NCBI GenBank assembly: GCA_033026295.1
Contig: CM065181.1
Coordinates: forward strand, 4,001,001-4,065,000
From: Channa striata
Lineage: Eukaryota > Chordata > Actinopteri > Anabantiformes > Channidae
Length of the DNA: 64,000 nt
Direction: 5' to 3'
Shown here piece after piece: positions 50,874 through 63,204 of the stretch. The translations under genes were made by a program, and so were the position numbers. Within the stretch, counting starts at the first letter, position 1. Each line of letters begins with the position of its first letter. The notes beneath the pieces are model-generated. The model made no database searches. It saw only the letters and a list, made by a program, of their open reading frames with translations, and was not told the origin of the DNA.

Positions 50874-53800
50874 ATCAGGATAAAGGGTTGAACGCTCTTT
50901 AATATATTTCTTTTTTTCTGCTCATTGACAGAATAGCAGTTCATTTTAGGCCTCTCGTTTTCTGGTTCTTTGTTGGCTTTACACAGAGGGCCTAACCTAA
51001 GCTCAGTGTCATTTGTGGCCACAAGCCTTTGTAAATCATTTCTGTCACTTTTAGTTGATTGTCATACTCCCATGGGAAGCATCAATATCTTGATTCTTTT
51101 GATAACCTTATAGCCTAAGTCAATGCTCATAAAAAAAAGGACAGTTGACCACAGGTGCATGAAGTCCCTTGGACAGGGGTGTTATAACTTCCGCATTGAT
51201 TAAATCATGCACACTGGCCAAAAAAGGATTTTTCCAATAGAGAATCATTGCAAAAGAAAGTGAAATACAGTAATTTCTTTTAGCAGAATGATATTAATTT
51301 GCTCCAAATCTAATGTTGAAGTCTAGAATACATATAGGTTTATTTGAAATTATCCCCATTCATGTATGTGTGGACACAGTCACTGGGTCATTAATGTTCT
51401 ATGGGCAAGTGTGAAGATCATATAGATGATTTTGCAGGCTGGATATTTTGCTGTTCATGCAGTAACATTACTTCACTACCGAGATCAGCTAATTAATTAC
51501 TTCACATATTCAGTTAATATATTTATCTACAATGTATGTCACTTATCAGGCTTTGTTTGATTTTCCCACCAATGACATCAGAGTTTAATTATTTAGTTGT
51601 TTATTGGATCAATATAAAATACATTATGTTGATGGATTTAACATAATGCAACATTTAACAAGTTATCTTAAAAAGTCTCCGTGAAAAACAATGTGTGGGC
51701 TGTCAAAAATAAGCAAACAATAAGACAGTGTGGGTGACAAAACCAAAGTGAAGGGTCTGCTCTCTCCTGCAGTGCCAAAGGCTCACAGTTCAAGAATGGC
51801 AGCTGATTACTGTGATTATAGCTGCAGCTGTAGGTCTTGGGCAAGAAAGGCAACCCCAAGTTGCTCCCAGAGGGTCACCCTGCATGACAGCCACTGTCAG
51901 TAGAGTGTGAATGTGAAGCAATAGTGTGCAGCACCATAAAACACCACTACATAATTCAAAAGAATAATCCACAGTTCTACGTGGAGCAGAGCATTTATCA
52001 TGGGATCAGGCCTTTGTAGATTCTGTTCATCCTTTGAGTCTCCACCAAGGAACAGCAGTGGGATATATACAGTATTACGTAGAACTGGAAACCGAACTTA
52101 AAGATGGCGCCCAGTCACATGGCACATTTATATTATTATTACAGATTTGAGCTGAACAGCCAATCAGTGTGGTCTGTTTTAACTTAAAAGCTGTGGCTGG
52201 AGATCAGTCTACAAAAACAAACACAAATTTAGCTCCACAAGAGTCTGAGGCATATTTGGAAAATTATTTAAAAGGTTTTAAACATTAATAGGCTAATGCT
52301 GTGTTCATAAAACGTTTGTTCAGTCCCAGCAATGTCAAAAACATAAATTCTTTTAACTTTTTTTTATTCCAAATAGTCTTGAACAAATAATAATAAGCAG
52401 TTGGGCAGTTTACGTAATTAAAAAAAAAGAATCTATTTATAATGACAGTTTAGATTTGATCAGTTTCCCTTGTGCTGTAAGTTCCACAGCAGGTACCTAC
52501 CATCTTGTCACCCTGGCAGGGTTTGCACCCGGGGTCAGATCAGATTTTGGGTCCCTCTGGTCCTTAATACATCCATGGGTGTTTTGTAAAGAAATGAAAA
52601 ACACATTACTACACCCTCCTTCTGCATTTCTATTTTTCCCTTTAGACCCTGTGGCCTCCACTTGCGGTTTGTTGTTTTTGAGCAGGTATTACCTGGTTAC
52701 TCGTCATTTACCAGGTGAGTGAGCCTGTTCACTTGTGTTGACTGAGTTTCCCTGCCACTGCCAAAGTTCTCTCTATAAGACTCTTACAGTGGCTTCTGTT
52801 TGGTTTCTTTATTACTGTCCATATTTTCCCATTACACTTCACACACATTCCCCCACCTATATTATATATTGTAATATATATGACAGACTATTAAGGATAC
52901 GCTCTAACTTCTCATCCCTTCAATTAGCTTCAATTGTGTTTTGAAAATAAATTAGTTAATTTTAAGTTAATTTTTGGTGCCTCTCCATGTAATTTTGTTT
53001 TCCATTCGAGCCAGACACCAGTTGGAAAAGCATGACTGTGATATGAACTTTTATGATCAGAATTTCTAGAGGAAGAGATTTCTAGTCTAGAGGAGTTGTA
53101 TGTTTACTGTTTTATTTTGTATATATATGTGTGCAGGAAGCATGAAGTCTGCATTGTTGATTTAGAAATATTCCCTCATTTTAATTTGATGCCCTAAACA
53201 TGTTTAAAAACATCTGGAACAGCTGGAGGAACTCATCAGGGAAGTTTTTATTTGCATCAAACTTTGTATTCTTCAGTTTAGGTGGTGGACCAAAGTACTA
53301 ATATAAGCAGCAATTGTTATATTTCATATTTTAGTAAGATTCAAACTGCTTTCAAGACTAAAAATCTCTTACATCTCCCCAGTGAAGCAAAATCACCTCA
53401 TGTGCAGCACAAGTCAAGTCGCTAACTGTTTACTCCAGGACAGAAAGCACCTTTTAACCTGCAGGGTTTTACGTTGGCAGACCCCACACAGCGTTCAGCA
53501 GTTAACTGTAGGGAGGGAGACGCGATGCCAGTCCACACTGTAAGACTGGCCACAGTTTACACTGATTGTACCATGAAAAGCCTGACACAGCGATTCGGTC
53601 GCAGTGTAAGGCAGGAGTCGGGTTTGAAAGTTGGAATGAAATGAAAGAATGGTTATCCAGTAGCAGCCAGAGCTGAAATACAAACCGAAAAATAAATCAC
53701 CTTCATTCTCTCTCCAGTTCTTTTGGAGTGTCAAAAATTCTTCGGCGAGCTCACTTTCCAGCTCTTATCCAGTCAACATGTGGCCTGCAGGTGTTCCGTC

Positions 53801-55156
53801 CCAAGTTCAATTTGCCAGCTGTCAGACAGTCTGCCCCCGAAGATCAACCGGTGCAGAGAAAATGACAGCAAGACAAAACACTTATTTGCTTACAAATCCA
53901 CAGATTGAAGAAACATAAGTCAGTCTGAACGTTCTGCGTGTATCTTCTCAAAACAGTGGAAACTGTCCAACATCTGTGTTGATGCTTTGGACATGTGACA
54001 AATGGACGATATCCTTCCTAGAAAGACAGGAGGAATATTAGTACTGGACTGAACCTGTCTGAATCACACTCTCCAAAAAATACATTGGGTGAAATGTAAA
54101 CATCTGCGTGAGGTGTCGACAGAAAGAAATACACTAATCAAATGCTTTTAGCTTTGACTCAAGTGACATGATTGTAGCTGGCCAAGCTGGAAGGTTAACT
54201 GGCTCCACCGAGGTTTGGTCAGAAATATGAATACACAGTAGCATAAAACAGAACAGAACAGATCAGAATGACTGATATCTCTGCCTGTTAGGCGCAAAAT
54301 AAATTAAGTATCACAGAAAGACAATTCATAAGTTGCTTGAGAATCGGCACATTTTTCGGTTCAATCCAGGAACCAACAAATCCACTCTAGGTGTCTGTGC
54401 ATCAGTGGATCCAGAGCAAAGATGAACTCAAACTAGACAGAGCCTCACACATCAGACCATCAACAATTCAGCTTACATTGATTGCACTGATTCAAGATCA
54501 ATGTCAAACCTACCAAATCTAAATCAACCCAACTACATTGAACATTTAGAGTTTTTCTCATCGTTAGACAATCGTGTTCAGTGAAGTTACGTTTTCAAAC
54601 CAGGCAAACACTAACCCACAGGCTGAAGCAGAAGCTCACTGGCCAAAATGACACATTTTGTTTGAAAAATGCTCTCACAAATACAAAATATTAAAAACAT
54701 GCAACAAAAGCTATTTTTTTCTTCAGGCAACACAGGTTTTAGTGAGACTTTCATGTTATTTCAGTCACTTCACAATAGACAACAAAATACAAAATAAATC
54801 GATTTATATCCCAATATCCCATGGTGACTGTGGTAGAGATAAAGCTGCATGACGATGAAGAGGAACCTGCAGTTTTTCAGATGGAATGTTGAAATACTGT
54901 AAAAAGTATTTCAAAAGAAAGTTTTTTTCTTGGTAATCATTGATTTCAGTTCTTCGTGCATCCAACAATCTTTGACATGCAGGACCTACATTCCATATCC
55001 AGATCAGACCAGTTCAGACACTGAATAAGTGTTTATACTGTATTCCTCTTTAGGGTAAAAATAAGGAAATTTCACCTAAGAGTTACATTATCTTACTGTA
55101 ATGCTCCACAGAAAAGTTGAACACTCTAAATACTTCAGTGAAAAATAAGAAGAAAC

Positions 55157-55616
55157 CAAATGAAATTATGTCCAGAAATATCCTAAATAATAATGAAGAC
55201 AATGACGAGTCTTCTGCTGTGTAGGATCAACTGTTCTAACCCAGTGAACCAGTCTTGATGTGTTGGCTGTAGGTTGCAGAGTGATGTGGTTCCTCATTCC
55301 TACTGATGAACTCACAACATGTTGTTCTGAAGTGAATGTCACACTGCACCTTGAGGTCTGACAGGCAGTGTGCCAGTGGATCACAAACCTCTGTGCTCAC
55401 AGAATATTTTCATAACCTGAATGCAGAAGATGACTCAGTGTTGCTCATTCAGGTGAGTTAAAACCCCAGAAAAAATGCAATGTGCCCGCTGATTGCATTT
55501 AATATATCCCTTACATGTTATGTTTATTGTCATTTTTTAAAAAAGGGCTAATTATATTCCATGGCACACGGCAAATGAAATTATGTCCAGAAATATCCTA
55601 AATAATAATGAAGACA
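55157..55616 (+). repeat. 45 bp exact direct repeats flanking duplicated block 1
   Basis: The 45 bases at 55157-55201 recur without change at 55572-55616. They begin CAAATGAAATTATGTCCAGA and end TAATAATGAAGACA. They bracket copy 1 of the duplicated block. A 15 bp sequence, GAGTCTTCTGCTGTG, at the inner left edge (55207-55221) also recurs at 55833-55847. The repeats are far longer than a usual transposon target duplication. Confidence 0.85.
55220..55563 (+). repeat. Duplicated 344 bp block, copy 1
   Basis: The block begins GTAGGATCAACTGTTCTAAC and ends GGGCTAATTATATTCCATG. A second copy in the same orientation at 58080-58416 matches it closely, with a few substitutions and small gaps: an extra CACAGAA near 55410 and differences around 55435-55460. 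No terminal inverted repeats, poly(A) tail or coding frame is visible. A 45 bp exact direct repeat flanks this copy (55157-55201 and 55572-55616). It could be a SINE-like or otherwise uncharacterised mobile element, or a local segmental duplication. Confidence 0.85.
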
Positions 55617-56605
55617 TGAAAATACTTTTATATTTTGTCAATTTCCTTGCTTTTCATAAGGCCACAGTTCTCTTCAGCCTAAGGGGTTACACACAAATAC
55701 ACAGGGATTCATCATTCCTATCAGCTGGGAACATGTGGTTTCTATTTGTTTGACACAGTTATGACAACAGTTGTGAGTCACTCATCGACTTGTGTATTAA
55801 CAGCTTTGAAAAAAGAAACGTGGGAGAGCAGTGAGTCTTCTGCTGTGCCAATAACGTGATAATGAAGATCCCACTTTCATTTATTGCATTTAGTTAGAAA
55901 AACTTATCAAATCATTTAGTTGTTAGAAGAATAAATAGATTTTTTTAATGCATACAAAACTTATTAATGCGTTTTATTTTACAGTGTGTTAATGCTTTTT
56001 TCCTACTTCTTCTTGCCAGTCCTGTTGGTGTTTCCTGTTATCAATTCAGCCAACACTGTAACGTCTTTATGCTATGCTGGTATTGCTGTCAGAATGTAAA
56101 ACTGCTCCTATCTGAGCTGTTATCACATGTCATTTCAGTCAGACTGATGCAGTCCACCTGAACTGCTTCAGTTATTTCTCTCCTATCCACTTCTTTGCTT
56201 TGCAGTGATGTGCTTTTTGTAGCTGTGTTTCAGTGTAAATCTAGGAACCACTACAAAGGAAAGTGTCCTCCAGAAGGAGTGCGTTAAGCATCCACACAGA
56301 AATATGGCATGTTCATCCTGTTCCCATCTGACACAATCTGAATAGAGCGAGCATTTATCCTCAAGGAGAGCAGCATCGTGGAGAACGAAGACGTCGCAGG
56401 AGAATGATGCATCGAGTTCTCACAAGTGAGAGGTATTTCCAAAGGCACAATGACATCTGGAAACCTACGTTTGAGAATCAAATACTAAAAAATGACATAA
56501 ATGACAATCAGAAGTCAGCTGAAATACAGTCTGCCACACATTTTATTTCTCAGTTTGAAGATTAGTAAAGATTGGTTGAAGCTGCCCTTAAATAAATCCA
56601 TTAGA

Positions 56606-56860
56606 TCAACTTTCGGCTTGTCCCTTCAGGGGTTAACATATTGGAATGTGTTCCGCAAGTTGATTTGGCAGTTTGAGTTTTTTAACACCTGCCGCAACCC
56701 TCCCGTTTTATCCGGGCTGAAGATAGCCCTTGATGGCTGGGTGGGGTCACACCTGGTGGGGTGGGATTCAATCCTGCAGTCTCGTGCATCCCAGCCCAGT
56801 GTACCCATGCAGTCCGCAGGCCTCACTTACAACCTACTGACAATCAGGCTGTTTAGCCAA
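56606..56860 (+). repeat. Dispersed teleost repeat relic
   Basis: TCAACTTTCGGCTTGTCCCT, TCAGGGGTTAACATATTGGA, GTTCCGCAAGTTGATTTGGC and CTGCCGCAACCCTCCCGTTT are the landmarks of a common fish repeat. The original ends with a gene-like sentence of GGGATTCGAAC type, visible here as GTGGGATTCAATCCTGCAGT. The 120-codon frame at 56501-56863 is made mostly of this repeat and is not a gene. Confidence 0.6.
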
Positions 56861-58079
56861 TAGTATGAGATGTATAGCAACTAAAGCGTTCTGAGTCTGG
56901 CTCAGGCTCTCATTCCAGCTGGATGTGTCCAAACCATTTCAACGGGAAAAGGTTTGATCAAAAAGACACATGCAAAGATACAAATGTATGTCTGATTAAT
57001 TCTTGACTAAAGTAATAAACTGTAATAGGGTTTCGGCCTATAAGCGTAGTACCCGTTGTATGTTGCCGGAGTCTGTAACAACATTATAAAGTTCTGGAAA
57101 TGTACCCGTTCCCGGCCCTCATTTTGTCTTGGGCCTGATGAGTTACGCATGCCTGCAAATGAATGCATAGTAAAGGGTGATGAAAAGTTTGAATGTGGAG
57201 CCTTATGCACAGACAAAGACCCCGCTCATTATCCAGAGATCTCCCTGGCAACAGCGCTGTGTTTTCATGACACAGTCATACAGGAAGGAGAGCACAACTA
57301 TGTTCAGCAGCGTCTCTCCATAAACATTTATTTGTTCTTCCAAGTATCTCGTTAAACACGGCAGACTCTTATGGCCTGGAGCAGCCTAATTTTTCAAGAC
57401 ATTCCTGAGGGATACGTCAGGAGGGGAGCCCCGCGTCTCTTATAAGCTAAACACATGTAAGTAGAACAGAAACTACCAGTTAGACAGCTGGAAAAACTTG
57501 TAAAGATATTATACTGCTGACATGCACTTTTCACACAGTTGGTGCAAGAATTTGTCTGTTCTTGGCTTCTTTACACTGTGATAATCTGAAGTGTGTTTTT
57601 TTTTTTTAAGTGGATGTTTAAATAAACCAAATTCATATGAAGTATGAGGTCATTATTCCAGGCTACAATACATCAATCTGAGTTTGTTTATTAAGGGGGG
57701 GTTACAGCCTGCTGTCCAAAACGGGAATGATGATAAACCCGCATGGCTTACAGTAAAGGCCTGATAATGGTCAAAACAAATGTTCACTTCAGATGAGTCA
57801 CGCTGCATCAGAATTTCAGACGCACCAGAGGTCAGGGGTCATTTATGTTAAAAAGTTTCATTTTTATACCAGTTAGTTGCTCAAACATTTGCACATACCT
57901 TTGACATGAGACGTTTTTGGAATCTACAACAAGTCTTACAAAGTACTATGCATCTCGCAATGACTGAAGCTCCTCTTTATTCCTTATGATGATGGTGATT
58001 GAGCAAACTGTGTTTGCTACAGAACAAGGAATGTTCCTGGTCAATCACAAGGCATCTTTGCTAAAAACAGGATAATAAT

Positions 58080-58416
58080 TGTAGGATCAACTGTTCTAAC
58101 CCAGTGAACCAGTCTTGATGTGTTGGCTGTAGGTTGCAGAGTGATGTGGTTCCTCATTCCTACTGATGAACTCACAGCATGTTGTTCTGAAGTGAATGTC
58201 ACACTGCACCTTGAGGTCTAACAGGCAGTGTGCCAGTGGATCACAAACCTCTGTGCTTATTTTCATAACCTGAATGCAGAAGATGAGTCAGTGTGTATCA
58301 TTTAGGTGGGTTAGAACCCCAGAAGTAATGCAATGTGCCCACTGATTGCATTTCATATATCCCTTTACATGTTAAGTTCACTGTCATTTTTTAAAAAGGG
58401 CTAATTATATTCCATG
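58080..58416 (+). repeat. Duplicated 337 bp block, copy 2
   Basis: This is the second copy of the block at 55220-55563, about 2.9 kb downstream. It lacks the 45 bp flanking repeats found around copy 1. Sequence on either side is unrelated between the two copies, so the homology edges are sharp. Confidence 0.85.
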
Positions 58417-58654
58417 TCAACTTTAATCTAACCGCATCCACACTGTTTTGATTGTTGTCGATTGTCATACAATGACACTTTTCTTTAAACTTTTACTTTG
58501 TTGTTTTCTTTCATAAACCTAGTAATCTAAAATCAAACACAGTTATATCCAACGTTGATCGATGGAAGCTGCTGACGAAGGACACAACATAATTCTTTGA
58601 CTTTCAAAAGTTTCACAGTTGGATATGGAATTTAGCTGAGCAGCCACATGTCCA

Positions 58655-58668
58655 CCTCTCTCTCTCTC

Positions 58669-58703
<35 letters not shown>
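58655..58703 (+). repeat. CT microsatellite, interrupted
   Basis: A CT run with one CCC interruption near 58678-58680, 49 bases in all. Confidence 0.95.
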
Positions 58704-59065
58704 TCATAGGTGTCAATCACCTTTCTGCTCCCTATGAACAGTTTTACTTTCAGCCAGTGACTAAAAGAACCAGAAACTTAAACTGGAGGGAGAAAATTGG
58801 GTTATATTTACTTTTTCAAGTACACACTGTGGGAATTATATTTAATTCTCTATATGATACAAAATATGAAGAAAGGAACAAGGAAGAAAGGACATAATCA
58901 AGAGATGTGTGTTAAAAACACCTGAAACTCTACAGTTGCCTGGAGCACGTAGTGCACTTGTTGACTTCGAAATCGATTCTGCAGCTCAGTGTTTGTGTGT
59001 CGTCACTGTCATCTAGTGGTCGACTGCAGCACTTGCTTCAGAAGAATCAGTAAAACAAGACAAGC

Positions 59066-59087
59066 TTTATTTTTCTTTTCCTTTATT
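59066..59087 (-). terminator. Tandem polyadenylation signals
   Basis: Two TTTATT hexamers on the plus strand (59066-59071 and 59082-59087) read AATAAA on the minus strand, 16 bases apart. A TTGTCTTGTTTT stretch follows within 20 bases on that strand, as expected of a downstream U/GU-rich element. They would end the transcript that contains the 61412-61765 exon. Confidence 0.4.
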
Positions 59088-61411
59088 TCGGCTTAGCAAC
59101 CTTACAGTCGGTACAAATACAGTACAACATGTGTCCCCTCAGAAATGCACTATTTCGCTTTGTCTCGCTGATGAGTGTCGACACAGTGAACAGTGCACGT
59201 GAAGTGATGGCTCTCAACCGAGCGATGACTGCGTGTGTGTGTCTCTGTGCATTTGCTTTAGTGCATGGGGATGATGATCTGTTTGGATCTTTGCATTTCT
59301 GTGCAGCTATTGCCATCAGATTACAATGTGGAGAAACAGATGTCACATAGAACTTGCATATTTAATACCTAACCTCTACGGGTCTCCTCCTGAGAACAAA
59401 CCAACACATCCACTGTTCACATACATTTTCTTAGATTTGTCAAAGTGTAAAATAAAACTATTTTAGGAAGCGAGAATGAGTATTGGTGTGGGCATTTAAA
59501 AATGTGTGATTTTAATGATAACACAAGCAGGAATGAATAACACTGCTTCAGCTTGAGTACACAACTATATTCATGAATCCAAAGCCTAGATTCCCTACAA
59601 AAAGGTGGTGAAGAACCTCTGGGGTTGGCGATGTGATGCTTGAATGAATTAAAATAAACCAAAATACTATAAAATACATCATTGTCATGCAGTTGCATTC
59701 ACTGCCATTTTTACAGCTGAGCAACAGTCACAAACCGTTTCAAGCTTAACACCCATTGTCCTGTTTGTGCAAACTGAAAGGGAAAATCCAAGCTAAACAA
59801 AATTCACATTTCTATCGGTAAAGTTAAAAATATATATAGTGATCTGCATCCAGGGCCGGAGAGAATTGTTAGAGGGCCTGGGGGCAAAAATTAGGTCTGA
59901 CATACGCTTCCTGCAAAGGAGCATGCACAAGCTCCCAAGTGGATGAGTGCGTGAATGCTGGGTTGCTGTTCCATGTTGGAAGGAAAGAAAGTAGGAAATC
60001 TGTGGTTTTGAGTAATCTCTAACTAATGAACCAATCTATAAACAGGAGCCATGTGGTAGAGTGACACAGAGTGAGTGTCAATCGCAACCAATGACACAGC
60101 TGTGGGCTGTGCATTTATTAAAGCATCTTATGTAGGAAGCCCAAAATAAGGTCTTAATCTCTGTGCAAGCACTTCTGAAATACCTGGCTCTTTATATGCT
60201 GTACATCCATTTATTTACAATAATGTGATTAGATATTTTTATTTAATTGAATTGAAGTGCCATGACATCTCTATAAAGCACATGTGGCAATTGGCATAGA
60301 GACATAGAATTTAACAACATGCCCTCAAGTTTATACTTGCAGGGTTTGTCATAAGGTTGGGCTTTGTGTAAAAAGACACAACATGGCATCTGAACACGTC
60401 GAAATGCAAAATGCATGTGGCTGAAAACCCCACTTTACCATGCTTGTTCTAAAAGGGGGGACAAGAGTGCAACCATTGTGTGCAGTGAACATGCATGTCG
60501 GCCTCCGACACCATTCAACAGTCTGACAAGCACGTGAAGCGTCTGTTGATAACATGCTTTAGTGGTTTGTCTCCACCAAAATTATCCAAACACCAAATGA
60601 CAGAATACTGTATCTTATGGAAGAAGAGTGTTCATTCCTGCAGGATAGCAGAAAATAAATATATTATTAGATTATATTACTACTGAAAAGGGCTTTGACT
60701 TGAAGTTCAAGTGTACTTCAAGTTTACTTGATTTAAAAACAATATATAAAATGTGTGCCATTCTTTAAAAATGCTCCATGTCTGCTGATCCAATTCTGAC
60801 TTTCTATTATTCACCATATATATATTCTCATGACATCATCAGTACAAACTCTCAAGCTATAAAATGAGCAGCACAATATAATTGGAAATGATTTATGTAA
60901 ATCCAATATTTAGAAAGGACTTTCCCTTTAGAAGCAACCTATCTCTTTAAAGATACGTACAAACGATACGATTTCACTCTCCATACAAAGCTTTTTAAAC
61001 TCCCCGAGTTAGATACATCAATGCCACTGTTTCACAACATTTAGTGGATCTGACATGCTGGTACAATTCAGTTTTCCATGAATCATCAGAAAGACATATG
61101 GCTATATCAGTTCTTCCATCGTAGAAACACCTTTTTCTGTGGTTTTCATTCCACACTGAGGATGTTATTAACAAACTTTACAACCAGTACCATCCTTATC
61201 CAACCTGCGGTAGCATCAAGGTTTCCGATGCAGACTGGCCCCGCAATAACACACCTTTGTGACTGCCATCCCTTTCCACAATGACTTCTAGAGCCAGTGC
61301 TTTCAAAGAAACATCAAACAACAAAAGAAGAATTTGACGTCATACTGTTTTACAGCATGCAAGGTTCAAACGATGTGTGTTTTTACTAGAGAATGCTGTC
61401 ATTCAAGTCAG
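59066..61411 (-). other. Probable 3' UTR of the upstream minus-strand gene
   Basis: From the stop at 61412 to the first close pair of AATAAA signals on the minus strand (59066-59071 and 59082-59087) is 2.3 kb with no other supportable gene. The length is ordinary for a vertebrate 3' UTR. The extent depends on the exon call being correct, and nearer non-canonical signals could be used. Plus-strand frames inside it, such as 59129-59350, show no domain. Confidence 0.35.
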
Positions 61412-61765
61412 TCAGTGCAAAGGGGTGATGCTGTCACCTTGATGGCCCCTGGCTTTGGAGCTGGAGCCAGCGTCCGAAGAGGTAGGGGTAAGAGGGTCAT
61501 CGAAGGCAGGATTGGGAATATGCAAAGCTGCATGTTTGCTCTTCTTTGAACAATTCTTAGGGTGACTGGGAGAGGGTGTAGCGCCTGTGAAGCTGGAGGG
61601 GTGGCGGACCCCACAGCTCTTGGAGAGCTCTGGTGAGAGGTCAGAGGAGACTGCAGGGCTGTCTGCGCAGGTTTGAGCTGTCTGAGGTTTGCCCTGAGGA
61701 CACGAAGTGGACAAGAGCGGAGGGAGAGTGGCAGACTCCAGCAGACCTTTAGTTCCCTGTGTGCA
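61412..61765 (-). CDS. Terminal coding exon of an unidentified upstream gene (possibly slc9a1-like)
   Basis: On the minus strand an 18-base T run (61778-61795) is followed by CTCTCCAG and then an open frame of about 117 residues ending in TGA at 61412-61414. An alternative AG ten bases further in (61757-61758) keeps the same frame. The peptide is Ser/Pro/Thr-rich with basic patches (NCSKKSKHAALH) and an acidic-proline end segment (IPNPAFDDPLTPTSSD). It looks like a cytoplasmic C-terminal tail. Codon choice reads as genuine coding, with varied third bases and no low-complexity drift. The rest of the gene must lie beyond 64 kb. In human, SLC9A1 lies 5' of TENT5B in the same orientation, and its tail holds a loosely similar DDVFTPAPSDSPSS segment. 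I treat slc9a1 as a synteny-based guess only. Confidence 0.55.
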   Translation of the reverse strand, partial: CTQGTKGLLESATLPPLLSTSCPQGKPQTAQTCADSPAVSSDLSPELSKSCGVRHPSSFTGATPSPSHPKNCSKKSKHAALHIPNPAFDDPLTPTSSDAGSSSKARGHQGDSITPLH

Positions 61766-61777
61766 CTGGAGAGGTGC

Positions 61778-61795
61778 AAAAAAAAAAAAAAAAAA
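61778..61795 (+). repeat. A18 tract (polypyrimidine tract on the minus strand)
   Basis: Eighteen A on the plus strand read as T18 on the minus strand. They sit 10 bases from the AG that opens the 61412-61765 exon, so this tract probably serves as its polypyrimidine tract. Confidence 0.7.
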
Positions 61796-63198
61796 CGGAT
61801 GAGAGCAGCCAATGAAGTTATCAGGAAGAACAGCAGGGTGGTAAATCAGGGAGCAACACATGCTGCAAAGGCGATCTGGGAGCACCAGTTATCTCAAACT
61901 AAACATCCCAAATGTTTTATGCCATAGATTTGCGTATGGGTGCACATTAAACCAAACCATAGTTGACAGAACACTGGAGAGGATTGTCTCAATAGCTAAA
62001 ATATGGGACTAAATTTCTTTAAAATTGAACAACATAGTTTAGGAACTGGATCCTACAGCTCCCAAGAAACCAAATTGTTGAACAAACTAAATTTTATCAG
62101 CTGATGGTGGATGAGGAAAAGTGAGGTGGATTCATCCTCTGGGTGCCATGTGTATCAGTACTGTCATCAAGACTGTAATTATAATATTTGGATGAACTAA
62201 TTATTGTTGACATATTTCATAGCAAACTGACAAAACCATTTTATGTACTAGTGTGTGAGTAATTGATAATAACCCATTATCAAGTATTGGCTGAGAATCT
62301 GCCAAATCACTGATGTTGTGAGATAAAGTTGAGTAAGAAAGTGCAATAGTTCCCACTTGCAGAGTAAAAGTAACATACAGCTGACTGCTGCTATGGAAAT
62401 GAGGTTTAAGAAGTGAAGCTGATTCAAAACAGTAAAATTAAAGGCCAAAAAAGTCTTAATGGGCTGAAAGAGGCTTAAATGCACAAAGAAATAACGAGTG
62501 ATTTATTGTCATACAAAGTTAGCTGTAAAAAAATGTCTTTTCTGCAGCATTCACTAATGAATACTGTAAGCTTGCTCCTATAGTTAATAGTTTTAGTATG
62601 ACGCTTATGATACTTAAGTTTCCATGTCCCATGAATGTTCCGAATGCCATGTCTACAGTCAGACACTTTTAGGAATAAAACTACATCCTCACAAATCTGT
62701 GGCATGAAAATGAACAAAGAAAATACTAGCACACTAAAGTGGAATTTTTTCACACGTTTTTACCTTTTGAATTATTTTGCATACAGTGCCACTCTGTATT
62801 TGGTTCAGTTACACACACAGAATGAAGCCATGCAGGAGTACAGCAGCCATATAAGAGGTCATGCAGGAAGAGCAATGGGCATGGACACTCTGCACTCACT
62901 TTCCCTTCCTTCTAACAGGCTTACCAAGCTCATGCCTTACTTTTCCTGTTCTAAAATGTGGTTTATCAGCCAGTGCAGGACACTGCAAAGTCCAGACATT
63001 TCTCCTCCTAGTGTTGGTGGCAGGACAGGGACAGAGACAGACCAGAGATGGGACAACAAGTTAGGACTGGATGACTACAAACAATGGACGTAGCAGTAGT
63101 AGAACAGCCTTTCTTCCCTTGAAAAACAATTAGACTTAGGAGGATGGACAATGAAAAATGAGTAGACGGAGATGGACTGCATGGACAAATATGCACAT
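61796..63198. other. Probable intron or intergenic DNA at the right edge
   Basis: If the 61412-61765 exon is real, this is the 3' part of its upstream intron. The plus-strand frame at 62635-63093 (152 codons) is unsupported by motifs. No further minus-strand exon could be placed with confidence. Confidence 0.45.
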
Positions 63199-63204
63199 TT
63201 TATT
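63199..63204 (-). terminator. Candidate polyadenylation signal
   Basis: TTTATT on the plus strand is AATAAA on the minus strand. It is placed to end a transcript whose last exon starts at 63956. No transcript evidence is available. Confidence 0.3.

Larger units (their letters stand above)
35913..55156. other. Intergenic DNA upstream of tent5b
   Basis: About 19 kb with no supportable gene. It contains the relics at 36990-37180, 37921-37980 and 39262-39345, the CA run at 40098-40147, and small inverted repeats at 45398-45434 and 50815-50873. Frames such as 48530-48928 (132 codons, plus) have no motif or splice context. Distal regulatory elements for tent5b may lie here, but none can be identified without cross-species comparison. 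Confidence 0.65.
55848..59065. other. Intergenic DNA between duplicated blocks and the upstream gene's 3' end
   Basis: It holds the relic at 56606-56860, the second duplicated block at 58080-58416 and the CT run at 58655-58703. The small frames at 57007-57355 show nothing recognisable. I see no gene. Confidence 0.6.

Noticed and set aside
56501..56863. 120-codon plus-strand frame
   Set aside because: Most of it is a recognisable dispersed fish repeat.
61408..61812. Alternative frame (134 codons) over the 61412-61765 exon
   Set aside because: The frame ending at 61412 has more natural codon use and a more coherent tail composition. Both possible acceptors also leave that frame in phase 0.
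62635..63093. 152-codon plus-strand frame
   Set aside because: Long for this window but without motif or exon signals. Its composition does not look coding.
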